The notes beneath the pieces were generated by a model. The model had not been told where the DNA came from and ran no database searches. It saw only the letters and a program-made list of their open reading frames with translations. The position numbers were made by a program, and so were the translations under genes. From NCBI GenBank assembly GCA_944383355.1, contig CALWPF010000008.1:1-55285 (forward strand): a stretch of DNA of 55,285 bases, in the 5' to 3' direction. This stretch comes from an uncultured Clostridia bacterium (GTDB lineage Bacteria > Bacillota > Clostridia > Christensenellales > UBA1242). Below, piece by piece: positions 40,321 to 50,404 of the stretch (its first letter is position 1; each line of letters starts with the position of its first letter).

Positions 40321-43300
40321 ATGCGTGTTAGTATTGTTGAGGGTAATAATCATCAAGATATCTTAAATGCTCAATTGGAGTTGGTCAAAAAAGGCTTGAG
40401 CGATGGCAAGAAACAGTATTTTGTTGTGCCTGATAGATTTAGTCTTGATATGGAAAAATTTGTATTAAACGGTCTAGGTCTGAGGTCAAGTTTTGATATA
40501 GAGGTATTTACCTTGCCTAGGTTGGCATCACGCACTATCAATTTGGGGACAAAACGTGCGTTGACTAGTCTGGGTGCTACTATGATAATGCAATCTATCA
40601 TCAACGATTGTTCAAAGGAACTGAGGTGTTTTACTCGTACTAGCAAGACTATAAATTTTGCTAGCATTATTTTTGATAGTATTGCTCAACTAAAGTCTTG
40701 TGGTATTACCCCTAATGCTTTGAGTGAGGGGGCTATGGCACAAAATGATGTAGCTTTGCGTGATAAAATGCTAGATATTAGTCTCATATATGCAAGGTAT
40801 GAGGACTACATTCGTAACGATTATGTGGACAGCACAAATAAATTACAATTATTACAAGAAAATTTAATACACGCATCTATTTTTGATAACTGTGATGTTC
40901 ATATTTGTCGTTTTGATAATATGACAGAGTTGGGTTATAGTGTGGTATCACAAATTATTCGTGCATCGCACAGTGTATCCATTGGGGCTTTGGTGCCTGA
41001 TATTGGGCAAAATAACGCTAATGTATATACCCAGTCACATCATACCAAGATAATGCGAGTCTGCAGAGAGCTATGTATTACTCCTAATATCATATCTACC
41101 CAGTGTACTATGAATGATATTAGACGACATATGCTCAGTAATATTTTTGCCTATGAGCCAGAGAGTCAGCAATTGCCTCGACCTTTTTTGCAGTTGTATG
41201 AGGCTGGTACACCATCAATTGAGGTGGATTTTGTGGCAAAAGATATTTTACGAAAGGTGCGTACTAAAGGTGTACGATACAGGGATATTAACATTGATTG
41301 TACTGACTTGGCATCATATGCACCTATTTTGAGGCAAACTTTTGGCAGATACAATATACCGTGTTGGATAGATATGCCGTTTAAATTACAGGATACAGAG
41401 TTGTACAAGTTATTAAATGCCATATTTAGTGCTATAAGTAACAATTTTGATAAAAAAAGTATCCTAAGGTTTATCAAAAATCCACTGGTTATGGTTGATA
41501 GAGCTACTCAAGAATTGGTTGAGCGGGTTATCAATCGCTATGGACTGGAGTATGACCTCATATTTAGGCATTTAGATGGGTTAAATGATGATGTTGAATA
41601 TGTAGAATATTGCCAAGCCATTGCCAATCATTTGGGAGTTATTGCCGATTTTGCTGATATGGTAAAAGATGCTACAACTGTTGGGCAATATGTGGTAAGC
41701 GTCAATATGTTAATAGATAAATTACATTTGTCAGAAACTTTAGAGAGTTTTGCTGATAAAGCCAATAGTAATGGTGACCTGCAAAATCAGAGTATATATA
41801 GGCAATCTTTGGCAAAAGTCCAAAAGGTTTTAGATGAAATGTTACAAATATTGGCTGAGTTTGATACCAGTTGGGATAATTTTGTGAGTATTTTTGATAC
41901 GGGTATCAATAGTGTAGAGCTTTCTATTATGCCGATGTCACTTGATTGTGTGTATATTGGTCAATCTTTGCAAAGCCTATTTGATACTTCACCTACTATG
42001 TATGTTCTTGGTGCTAGCAATGGTAAATTACCTAGTTGGGTGCTGGATATTGGCTTGATTACTGATAAGGATATATCTATGCTAGAGGAGCAACGAGTAA
42101 AAATAGAGCCAAGTATCAGGGAGGTAAACGCCCGTAGTAAAGAGGCTGTTTTGATGGAATTATGCACGCCTACAGACGAATTAATAATTAGTTATCCTTT
42201 GCAAATTAATGGTGAAAAAAATTTGCCTAGTACGGTAATGACTGATCTAGCCAAGTCGTTTAGTTGGCAAGGTATGCCTATCAGTATAGTCAGTATAGAT
42301 GCTTTGCTTAGTCAAGATGATGCGTTTGGTGGTAAGAGTGAGAGATATTTATTTAATTGGTCAAATTATGATAATATGCTGAGAGATCTGGTACAGAGCG
42401 TGAGACAAAATTTGCCAATTGATGAGAGAATATTAGCGACTGCTCAAAAATGTTTGTTAGATGTAGGTTACGGTGCATTTTTACAGCGTGTTCAATCTAA
42501 AAAAAGTCAAATAGCTATTACTAGTAGCACTGCAAAGAAATTATTTTTTGCGCAAAAAAAGGCGAGTGTTACTGAGTTGGAAAAATATTTCAGCTGTCCA
42601 TATCTGCACTTTTTGGAATACGGACTAAAGTTATCTGAGGACAAAACAAGTAATATTGATAGCCTTGATATTGGTACAATTTTGCATGCTGTATTAGAGA
42701 ATTATACTAGGCTAATAAAGTCAAAAGGTATGGTCGCTGACGAAAATGTAGATGCCGTTGCTCAAAAGATTTTTGATCAGGTGATGAGTGCTCCCGAGTA
42801 TGTTCGTTTTGTGGCGACAGGTCAAAACGATAATATGTTGCTAGGGCTCAAAAAAGAATGTGTCAGAGTCTGTAGAGCTATTAATTATCAGCAATCACAT
42901 AGCAAGTATGATATTCGGTATATAGAGGCAAGTTTTGGTAGTGCCAATTTTGTGCCAGTGCCAGAGATTGCTGTCGTTAATACAGATATTGCGGTACATA
43001 TCAAGGGAAAGATAGATAGAGTTGATTATTATAGTGGCAAGTATAGAGTTGTAGATTACAAGACTAGTAAAAATGCTGGTAAGTTTAGCCTAGTTGCTTT
43101 TTATATTGGTAAAAAGATACAGTTATTTTATTATGCCTATGCGATGATAAAGGCTCTGAGGGAAAAAGGTGAGCAGGCTAGCATTGGTGGAGTATACTAT
43201 CTGCCAGTACATCGGGAGTATGTAGATGAATCTGATGGGGGCGAATATGCTGGCTACAAGATGGACGGTATTACTTTGGGTGAATACAGTAATCTATATA

Positions 43301-43644
43301 CGCAAGACGATTCGGTTAATTTTGACCACCCAAAATCAGATATAATACCGTTTGCCATTAGCAAGAGCAAAGATGCTATAGAGGCAAATGATATTACAAG
43401 AGTGCAGAATAGTGATAGACATGCGAATAGGGAGCAGTTTGAGGCTATGTTGGAATATAGTCAAAAAGTGATCACAAAGGCTATATTGGAATTGGCAGAT
43501 GGGTATATTACGCCAAAACCTATAAAGGGTGCTTGTGAGTACTGTAACTACAAGAATATATGTAGGATAGCGTGTGGCGAGATTAGACAAGAGCGGAGCG
43601 ACAATTATGATATTGATGTAGAGAGTTTTGGAGGTCTAGATTGA
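40321..43644 (+). CDS. addB: AddB subunit of AddAB helicase-nuclease
   Basis: A 1107-residue AddB/RexB protein. The inactivated UvrD-like helicase body begins QYFVVPDRFSLDMEKFVL. In the nuclease, Cys759 (SCPY) and Cys1072-X2-Cys1075-X5-Cys1081 form the [4Fe-4S] site, with the same spacing as in Bacillus AddB. GKIDRVD and VVDYKT carry the PD-(D/E)XK motif. The P-loop GRxGSGKT of Bacillus AddB is gone: the aligned place reads IVEGNNHQDI. Loss of that P-loop is known in RexB. The complex resects double-strand DNA ends and loads RecA at recombination. addB comes first, as usual, and its TGA overlaps the addA ATG by one base. Confidence 0.93.
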   Translation: MRVSIVEGNNHQDILNAQLELVKKGLSDGKKQYFVVPDRFSLDMEKFVLNGLGLRSSFDIEVFTLPRLASRTINLGTKRALTSLGATMIMQSIINDCSKELRCFTRTSKTINFASIIFDSIAQLKSCGITPNALSEGAMAQNDVALRDKMLDISLIYARYEDYIRNDYVDSTNKLQLLQENLIHASIFDNCDVHICRFDNMTELGYSVVSQIIRASHSVSIGALVPDIGQNNANVYTQSHHTKIMRVCRELCITPNIISTQCTMNDIRRHMLSNIFAYEPESQQLPRPFLQLYEAGTPSIEVDFVAKDILRKVRTKGVRYRDINIDCTDLASYAPILRQTFGRYNIPCWIDMPFKLQDTELYKLLNAIFSAISNNFDKKSILRFIKNPLVMVDRATQELVERVINRYGLEYDLIFRHLDGLNDDVEYVEYCQAIANHLGVIADFADMVKDATTVGQYVVSVNMLIDKLHLSETLESFADKANSNGDLQNQSIYRQSLAKVQKVLDEMLQILAEFDTSWDNFVSIFDTGINSVELSIMPMSLDCVYIGQSLQSLFDTSPTMYVLGASNGKLPSWVLDIGLITDKDISMLEEQRVKIEPSIREVNARSKEAVLMELCTPTDELIISYPLQINGEKNLPSTVMTDLAKSFSWQGMPISIVSIDALLSQDDAFGGKSERYLFNWSNYDNMLRDLVQSVRQNLPIDERILATAQKCLLDVGYGAFLQRVQSKKSQIAITSSTAKKLFFAQKKASVTELEKYFSCPYLHFLEYGLKLSEDKTSNIDSLDIGTILHAVLENYTRLIKSKGMVADENVDAVAQKIFDQVMSAPEYVRFVATGQNDNMLLGLKKECVRVCRAINYQQSHSKYDIRYIEASFGSANFVPVPEIAVVNTDIAVHIKGKIDRVDYYSGKYRVVDYKTSKNAGKFSLVAFYIGKKIQLFYYAYAMIKALREKGEQASIGGVYYLPVHREYVDESDGGEYAGYKMDGITLGEYSNLYTQDDSVNFDHPKSDIIPFAISKSKDAIEANDITRVQNSDRHANREQFEAMLEYSQKVITKAILELADGYITPKPIKGACEYCNYKNICRIACGEIRQERSDNYDIDVESFGGLD

Positions 43645-46600
43645 TGCAGTTAAAGCCAGAGCAAGAGCGTGCTATATATACAAAAAACCGTGATATCCTA
43701 GTGTCTGCGGGGGCGGGCAGTGGGAAAACTTTTGTAATGATAAAACGTATAGCAGATAGTATAAAAAGCGAGCGAAAATCAGTGCTGAATCTACTTGTTG
43801 TGACTTTTACCAATGCTGCTGCTAGCGAGATGGCTGTAAAATTGGAACGAGAGTTAAAACGCATTTTGGCGTCCAATGAGTGTACACCTGATGAGGCTAA
43901 GCATATTAGGGAGCAATTGGATAATTTGGGGCAAGCGGACATTTGCACTTTGCATAAATTTTGCCAAAATATTATCAAAAAGTATTTTTATTGTCTTGAT
44001 ATAGACCCATCATTTAATATTGCTGATGAGAATGAGGCTAGAGTGATATCTGGAATTGCGTTGGACAAGGTATTAGAGGACGCTAAGCAAGATGCAAGAT
44101 TTGAGCCATTATTCTTTGCTTTTGATAGTAAAAGAAATGATAAAAAAGTCAGGGAATTGGTAGAAAAAACTTATGATTTTTTGAGTAATCAACCAGATTT
44201 GAGAGAGTTCCGTGCTAGAGTCAATGATAGTTATTCTGGTGACTTGGATAATAATATATTTTGTCATTTTGTGAACGATTATGCGGTGCAGATGATGCTC
44301 TATTACATTGAGCAATTTGATGAGATTCGCAAGGAAAGTGATCTAGCTGGGTATGACAGTCTCTCCTCAATGTGTTCAAATATTGTACAGTTGTTGCATA
44401 ATTTTGAGCGGTCCAATACCTTTACGCAAAACAATTTTGTACTATTCAATCTGCCTAGTTTACCTAGAATAGTGACAGCAAAGGAGGGGTGTGAGGATTT
44501 AAGAGAACGGGCTGATTTATTAAAAAAGGATTTGACTACCAAACTTAAAAATTTAAGAGAAAAAGTTTTTTTGACAGATAATTTGCAGACTTTACAAAAT
44601 GATTTGCAATCATCGCACAATTTGATGAATTTGATAATTGATTTGGTGGATAACTATAGAGAGCAATACAGATTACAAAAATTATCACGCAATGTTATGG
44701 ATTTTGGAGACCTTGAGCATTATGCGTTAGAGATATTGAGCGATGAGGCAATAGCTCAACAGATTAAACAAACATATGAGCAAGTTTATGTAGATGAGTA
44801 TCAAGATATTAACGATATACAAGAGAGCATTTTGACCAAGATTTATTCTATGGGTAATGTGTTTTTGGTTGGTGATGTAAAGCAAAGCATTTATGGCTTT
44901 CGCAACACTAATCCTCAGATTTTTATGAAAAAACAGAGTGATTTTGCTAAGGAGGATAATATACAGCAAGAGGCGATGTCACTCAACTATAATTTTAGAA
45001 GTGATGCTAGGATATTGAGCTTTGTAAATGCAATCTTTGGGGATATTATGACTGATCAGTTGGTAGGATTGGATTATGCAAATACTAGCAAGATGAATGC
45101 AGGATTAGACTTTGCGTCACCTCCCAATGCTTTGCCAGTGGTAGAGGTATGTGTCTTGCGTAGCGCAAAAGATGAGGAGGCCAAACAATCACCAGAGGCT
45201 GTGTATAGTGTACGTGACGCAGAGTTATTGCCTGTGTCTGAGCAGATTGAGGCTCGTAGCGAGGGACAAATCATTATCTCAAAGATTACTGACTTATTAC
45301 AAAAGCAATCAAAAATTTTTGACCCCGAAACAAAAACTTTTAGAGATATAAAATTTAGTGATATCACACTATTGGCTCGCAGTAGGGGGGATTATTTGAA
45401 TGCAATTATAGATGAAATAGCGACAGTATTTCCTATTGAGAGCATTAGCAAAGATAGTATATTTGATGAATATGAGGTACAAGTACTATTTAGTTATCTC
45501 AATTTACTTAATAATATTGGTGATGACATATCATTAACGACTATGCTTGTGAGCCCTATTATAGATATGGCGGAGGAACAGTTGGCTCAGGTTAGATTGC
45601 ACAACCGTGAATGTGAGCATTTTTATCAAAGCGTGCTAGACTATGTTAATACTTGTAATGATAATATTTCACTCAAAATAAATTTATTATTTGACCTAAT
45701 TAATCAAGGTAGAGAAAAATTAGAAAATAGCACAATATTTGATTTATTAAACTGGTTTGTTTATCACACGCATTACGAGAGTTTACTCTCATTGTTGCCA
45801 GACGGTGCACAACGGATAAAAAATCTACGTGGATACATCAATAGTTTTGTAGGGCGTTCTTATAACAATGATTTATATTCTTATTTGGCATTTGTCTATG
45901 ACTCTGTTGAGTTGCCAAAGCTCGAGGCAGATGCCGGAAAAGGTCAAGATATTATTAATGTACAGACCATGCATCAGAGTAAAGGACTGGAGTATCCAAT
46001 AGTCTTTTTGGTGGATACAGGGCATGGTTTTAATAAAGATAGCCAACGTGGGGATATCTTATTTAGTAATGAGTTTGGATTGGGACTATATAACTATGAT
46101 TTTGCAAGGCGTATCCGTTATCCAACGTTGGCTCGTAGTGCTATCAAAATCAGTATTGCACGCAAGGAGTTTGCAGAGAGTGAGCGTTTATTGTATGTGG
46201 CTATGACTAGGGCAAAAAATAATTTATATATAATAGGAAGGCAAAATCTAGACAAATTAACTGCCACAAAAAATTTATATGCTATACAAAACAGTGAAAG
46301 TAACTTGGCATTGATTTTGTCTACCTTGACATCAAGCGAGATAGAGGCCTTCAAATCCGGTAAGGATAAATTGTTAATTCGCAAAAATGATGACTGTGAG
46401 TTTGTTTTGACCTCATATGATGTGATAGGAAAAAGCGCAAAAAATATAGATTTTGACACTAAAGTGATAAAATTGAGCAACTATGACCCTGTTTTTGAGC
46501 AGGATACCCACAAATATTTGGGTTTTAAGTATCCTTTCCAAGAAAGTACAACAAAAGCTTACAAAAATACTGTGACGGGATTACTAAGGGAACAAAATGA

Positions 46601-47156
46601 GATTAATTCTAGTTTCGTGAATACGCCAAAGACTTTTGGGCTAGCCGAGAATAAAGCAGATGTCAGTACAGATGTTTCTGCAGATGTACTGGGTACACTG
46701 TATCACAAGGTTTTGCAGGGGATAGATTTTTATTTGGACACTGCCGAACAAGTTAGGGACTATTGCCAAAATAATCTATCAATTGATGAATTAAAACTCT
46801 TGGATTATCACAAAATACTGTCGTGTATTAGGTCTATTAGGCCATTGTTAAATGGTGCGACTAAGGTCTTGCGTGAGCAACCATTTTTGATGAATATACC
46901 ATATAATCAATTGGTAGGTAGCAATATTACCGACAATATACTAGTACAAGGTATTATTGATTTGATTATTGTGTATGATGACAGTGCTATTTTGGTTGAT
47001 TACAAGATGACAAAAATAAAAGATAGCGCATTATTGGCTCAAAAATACCGTTTGCAACTACTATGTTACCAAAAAGCTATAGAAAGTGCATTAAATTGCA
47101 AGGTTAAGTCAAAAATTCTTTATTCTATTTTGAACGAAATGCAAATTATTGTTTGA
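43644..47156 (+). CDS. addA: AddA subunit of AddAB helicase-nuclease
   Basis: An 1170-residue UvrD/Rep-type helicase joined to a RecB-like nuclease. Helicase motifs in order: I GAGSGKT (23-29), Ia VTFTNAAASEM, II VYVDEYQD, III LVGDVKQSIYGFR, IV LSLNYNFR-type region, V TMHQSKGLEYP, VI LLYVAMTRAKN. The C-terminal nuclease has LGTLYHKVLQG, GIIDLII and LVDYKMTK. AddA drives unwinding along DNA and cuts the strand that runs 3' to 5'. An in-frame TTG at 43641 gives one more residue. GGAGGT at 43630-43635 serves both starts. The gene is one base into the addB stop (TGATG), so the two are translationally coupled. Confidence 0.95.
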   Translation: MQLKPEQERAIYTKNRDILVSAGAGSGKTFVMIKRIADSIKSERKSVLNLLVVTFTNAAASEMAVKLERELKRILASNECTPDEAKHIREQLDNLGQADICTLHKFCQNIIKKYFYCLDIDPSFNIADENEARVISGIALDKVLEDAKQDARFEPLFFAFDSKRNDKKVRELVEKTYDFLSNQPDLREFRARVNDSYSGDLDNNIFCHFVNDYAVQMMLYYIEQFDEIRKESDLAGYDSLSSMCSNIVQLLHNFERSNTFTQNNFVLFNLPSLPRIVTAKEGCEDLRERADLLKKDLTTKLKNLREKVFLTDNLQTLQNDLQSSHNLMNLIIDLVDNYREQYRLQKLSRNVMDFGDLEHYALEILSDEAIAQQIKQTYEQVYVDEYQDINDIQESILTKIYSMGNVFLVGDVKQSIYGFRNTNPQIFMKKQSDFAKEDNIQQEAMSLNYNFRSDARILSFVNAIFGDIMTDQLVGLDYANTSKMNAGLDFASPPNALPVVEVCVLRSAKDEEAKQSPEAVYSVRDAELLPVSEQIEARSEGQIIISKITDLLQKQSKIFDPETKTFRDIKFSDITLLARSRGDYLNAIIDEIATVFPIESISKDSIFDEYEVQVLFSYLNLLNNIGDDISLTTMLVSPIIDMAEEQLAQVRLHNRECEHFYQSVLDYVNTCNDNISLKINLLFDLINQGREKLENSTIFDLLNWFVYHTHYESLLSLLPDGAQRIKNLRGYINSFVGRSYNNDLYSYLAFVYDSVELPKLEADAGKGQDIINVQTMHQSKGLEYPIVFLVDTGHGFNKDSQRGDILFSNEFGLGLYNYDFARRIRYPTLARSAIKISIARKEFAESERLLYVAMTRAKNNLYIIGRQNLDKLTATKNLYAIQNSESNLALILSTLTSSEIEAFKSGKDKLLIRKNDDCEFVLTSYDVIGKSAKNIDFDTKVIKLSNYDPVFEQDTHKYLGFKYPFQESTTKAYKNTVTGLLREQNEINSSFVNTPKTFGLAENKADVSTDVSADVLGTLYHKVLQGIDFYLDTAEQVRDYCQNNLSIDELKLLDYHKILSCIRSIRPLLNGATKVLREQPFLMNIPYNQLVGSNITDNILVQGIIDLIIVYDDSAILVDYKMTKIKDSALLAQKYRLQLLCYQKAIESALNCKVKSKILYSILNEMQIIV

Positions 47157-47182
47157 CAAACAATCTAGCGATTTAATATAAT
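47153..47182 (+). promoter_or_regulatory. Promoter of the 47228 gene
   Basis: A perfect TTGACA (47153-47158), an 18-base spacer and a perfect TATAAT (47177-47182). The -35 overlaps the addA stop codon, so the downstream gene is transcribed separately from addBA. Confidence 0.88.
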
Positions 47183-47227
47183 GAAGTTACAAGAATAGAC
47201 AAATTTTTGTATTTAGGAGTGTAAGAT

Positions 47228-50200
47228 ATGTTTTCTTTGATTGGTTCTGCGACATCAGTTGATTGGTTTGATGACTTGATGTCGTCAGTTGTGAATACAT
47301 TGACTCTAGATACTTTGTTGTATATTTTCGGTGGCATTTTGATCGGTTTGATTATTATCAATACCGTTGGGCTCATTTGGTCATACGAAGAGAAGAGTAT
47401 GCGTGCTATCAAAAAGATCAACAAATATTTAGTCAAGCACCCTGCTGTGAACGATAGTAATTTGGTGGAGTTCAATAACAGAATGAAAAAATTGCCTCTT
47501 CGTATCCGTGAGAGATGGCAGTTATTTATGCTAGAGCGTGTGGGTAGCCCTAGTAGATATCTTTCTGTAGAGTATTGTGTCAAGCGTCCACTTTACAATA
47601 GTGCGGTATTGCAGTCATTAGAGCAAACAAAATTTGTTACCATTTTGCTTGCAGTTATATCATTCATTATGTCAGTGAGCTTGGTTAGTTACAATGAGAG
47701 TGCTTTAGGACTAGCTAGCATCTTGGCTGGTTCACTTACTGTACCTGTTGTGGTTATCATATTTGGTGTTGTATATTCTATGATTTTGCAGGCTAGATAC
47801 AAATATCTCAACCGTGATTTTTATGATATGTTTACTGTTTTTGTGCGTAATGTGGACAAAGCTACCAATACCATGCCTGACTATGTAGACTATGAGTTGC
47901 TGTTTACAAAGCGTGAGATTGAGGAGGGTATCCCAGTACTGCGTGAGTACTTGGAGAAAAAAGCGCTTGAGGAGCAACGCTTGTTAGAGAAGGCAAAGCG
48001 TGAAGAGGTAGAGCACAGTCCTTACAACTTTGATGACTTGGGTATCAATGGAGCACAGCTTATTGAGCGTGCCGTTGATGAGAGTGAGGAATTTTTACTG
48101 CACAAGATACAACTGCAAGAGGAAATCAATAGCCTAGAGAAGCAATATCAAGTAACTGAGCAAAACATGGACGATATTGAGCGAGAGGCAAATAAAAAGT
48201 TACAAGCTATCAAGGAAAACCTGGAGCGTCTCGACAAAGCTATCCAAGAGACTACCAACCGTGTTGAGATAAACTATAACCGTAGACAAGCCAAAGAGGA
48301 AATGGACAAAAAGACCTTGCTCGAAAAAGATATGAAGGCAATGCTAGACAAAGAGAAGGTCGCACAAGATGCTTTGCGTGTAGAGATAGAAAAACGCAAA
48401 GAAGAAATCGAAAAGAACAAGGCTGGTGTTGAGGACGCCCTCAAGGCAGAGTACAACACTTTTGCTACCAAGGTATATGATGAGATATACCAAAAAGTAT
48501 CTCAAGAGACTGCAGCAGTTATGCATGATTATGAGTTGCAAATCTCTAGGCTAAAGACAAAGTTAAAAGAGTTTAGCAAGGAGTTGGAGCAAAAGAATGC
48601 TGCAATAGATGCTAAGAATCTTGAGGTTGATAACCTAAGGTTGACCAACAGGAAATTAAGACAAAAAGATAAAAAGTCAAAGGGTGGCAAAGATGACGAT
48701 ACTCCTACAACACCACCTACTGATAATATGCAAGCTACAGGTAGCCAGCAGTATGCTAATCAATACAATAATACACAGTATGGTAATGAGGCATATAATG
48801 CTAGCCATGAGCAAGTAGATATGAATGCTCCTAACCTTATAAACAATGTAGAGGGTGTGGAGAATGGCGAGACAGTCAACGATTATAGTCAATATTATGA
48901 CCAAAATGGTAATTTGATAGATTACACTCAATATTATGACAATGCAAGCCAGGATACAAATACTGATTATGGTCAATATTACGACGAGAATGGCAATTTG
49001 ATTGATTATAGTCAGTACTATGATGAGAATGGCAATCTGCTACCAGAGTACGCTTATCTTGCCGAGGATAATGGTGATAATGGCGAGAATGGTGCAAATG
49101 TAATGCAACCTAGCGGATATGCTGACCAACAAATGCAATCCGAGACACCACAGGGTCAGGATTACTATCAACAAACTCAGCAAGATGACCAGTTGATTAC
49201 TCCTGCACCTACCAATTATGATGATATGTCATTTACGGGTGACAATACACAGCAAGATTATCAACAGCAATACGCCTATGAACAGGCTGAGTCACCAGAA
49301 AACACGCAATCTACAGTGGAGAATGGTGTAGATAACGCAATGCCAACAGAGCAAGTTGCACAGTCCAATGCTGAGCAACCGCAAGAAAATAATGAACAAC
49401 AAGCGATAGATCAGACCCCAGAGATTGAGACCCCTGTGTCCGAAGTAACTGAGTCAGGACAGGCTAGTGAGCAATCTACCGAGGCAACAGAGGTGACGGA
49501 GGCACCTGTCGCACCTGCACCAGAGCCAATGCCACAGCAGAGTGATGAAAATAAAGAGTCTACAGTTGATAATGCGGCAACTCCTGAGCAAAAAGTGACG
49601 GAGCCAACTAGTGAAAATATTAATGTTACGCAACCAAAGACGACTGATAATTGGGATAATAATGGTGAGAAAAATGGCGAGTCACCACTAACCATGGAAA
49701 AACAGGAAGATGTCCATGTTGAGTGGGAGAATAAGGAGCCTACTAAATCTGCTGATCAGTTTGAGACAGTACCTGAGCCTGCCAAAACTAACGCAGAGCC
49801 TGTTGCTGAGGTCAAAGAAGAAAAGCCAAAGACTACCAAGTCTAGCACCTCATCAAAGAGGACGACCAAAAAGTCTACAACAAAAAAGTCCACGGCTAAA
49901 GGTTCTTCGTCAAAGAGTAGTAGTACTGCCAAAAAGTCTACCAAAAAGAGTACCGAACCTATAGTGGTTGTGGTAGAAAAACCAGCAGAAAAGAATTCTA
50001 CTGATACCGAAGATTTGTTAGCTATCCAAAAGCAAATTGCTGAGGAAAACGAAAAATTAAAGAAGCAACAAGAGGAGTTGCGTCAGCAAATTGACGAGAC
50101 CTTGAGCGCTATGGAAGACAAAGCCAATGCTACCAAAGCCCAAAAACAAAAGAATATCAAAAAGATAAAAGATTTGATAGAAAAGTTAAAAATTGAGGCT

Positions 50201-50305
50201 AAAGAGGCAAAAGCAAGAGGTGCAAGCAAAGCTGAGATAACTAAGATAAACAAAAGTGTTGCGGAATTGTTAAAAGTTATTACCAATTACCAGTTAAATA
50301 ATTAA
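47228..50305 (+). CDS. Large membrane/coiled-coil protein with YYD-NGNL repeats
   Basis: A 1025-residue protein starting at ATG after AGGAGTG. TM helices lie at about 29-51, 138-158 and 163-190. A basic-acidic hinge (residues 200-235) is followed by a long coiled coil (about 250-485, EEQRLLEKAKREEVE to KLRQKDKKSKGG). A Gln/Asn/Tyr-rich low-complexity region follows (490-770), with tandem YYDxNGNLxDY repeats at about 553-604. An acidic Pro/Gln/Glu-rich stretch, a Lys/Ser/Thr block (about 875-920) and a second coiled coil (about 935-1025) end it. The layout, membrane helices then a long cytoplasmic rod, resembles scaffold or septal proteins in general, but no family is recognised. It has a near-consensus promoter and a terminator. 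Confidence 0.8.
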   Translation: MFSLIGSATSVDWFDDLMSSVVNTLTLDTLLYIFGGILIGLIIINTVGLIWSYEEKSMRAIKKINKYLVKHPAVNDSNLVEFNNRMKKLPLRIRERWQLFMLERVGSPSRYLSVEYCVKRPLYNSAVLQSLEQTKFVTILLAVISFIMSVSLVSYNESALGLASILAGSLTVPVVVIIFGVVYSMILQARYKYLNRDFYDMFTVFVRNVDKATNTMPDYVDYELLFTKREIEEGIPVLREYLEKKALEEQRLLEKAKREEVEHSPYNFDDLGINGAQLIERAVDESEEFLLHKIQLQEEINSLEKQYQVTEQNMDDIEREANKKLQAIKENLERLDKAIQETTNRVEINYNRRQAKEEMDKKTLLEKDMKAMLDKEKVAQDALRVEIEKRKEEIEKNKAGVEDALKAEYNTFATKVYDEIYQKVSQETAAVMHDYELQISRLKTKLKEFSKELEQKNAAIDAKNLEVDNLRLTNRKLRQKDKKSKGGKDDDTPTTPPTDNMQATGSQQYANQYNNTQYGNEAYNASHEQVDMNAPNLINNVEGVENGETVNDYSQYYDQNGNLIDYTQYYDNASQDTNTDYGQYYDENGNLIDYSQYYDENGNLLPEYAYLAEDNGDNGENGANVMQPSGYADQQMQSETPQGQDYYQQTQQDDQLITPAPTNYDDMSFTGDNTQQDYQQQYAYEQAESPENTQSTVENGVDNAMPTEQVAQSNAEQPQENNEQQAIDQTPEIETPVSEVTESGQASEQSTEATEVTEAPVAPAPEPMPQQSDENKESTVDNAATPEQKVTEPTSENINVTQPKTTDNWDNNGEKNGESPLTMEKQEDVHVEWENKEPTKSADQFETVPEPAKTNAEPVAEVKEEKPKTTKSSTSSKRTTKKSTTKKSTAKGSSSKSSSTAKKSTKKSTEPIVVVVEKPAEKNSTDTEDLLAIQKQIAEENEKLKKQQEELRQQIDETLSAMEDKANATKAQKQKNIKKIKDLIEKLKIEAKEAKARGASKAEITKINKSVAELLKVITNYQLNN
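48885..49039 (+). repeat. YYD-xNGNL-xDY tandem repeats
   Basis: Within the 47228 gene, about 155 bases encode four QYYD units, three of them followed by a (D/E)NGNL(I/L) or QNGNLI phrase (for example QYYDQNGNLIDY and QYYDENGNLIDYS). The DNA copies vary at third positions, so the motif is kept by selection rather than by recent duplication. Confidence 0.75.
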
Positions 50306-50310
50306 AAAAG

Positions 50311-50344
50311 AAATATATTAGCGTGTTGCTAATATATTTTTTTA
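50311..50344 (+). terminator. Terminator after the 47228 gene
   Basis: AAATATATTAGC (50311-50322) pairs perfectly with GCTAATATATTT (50328-50339) around a five-base loop, followed by a T run. Confidence 0.9.
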
Positions 50345-50404
50345 ATTCAAAAAATATTATTAAAATTAATGCAATTAAGATTATTACTTATTGTAAACAA
50401 ATTA

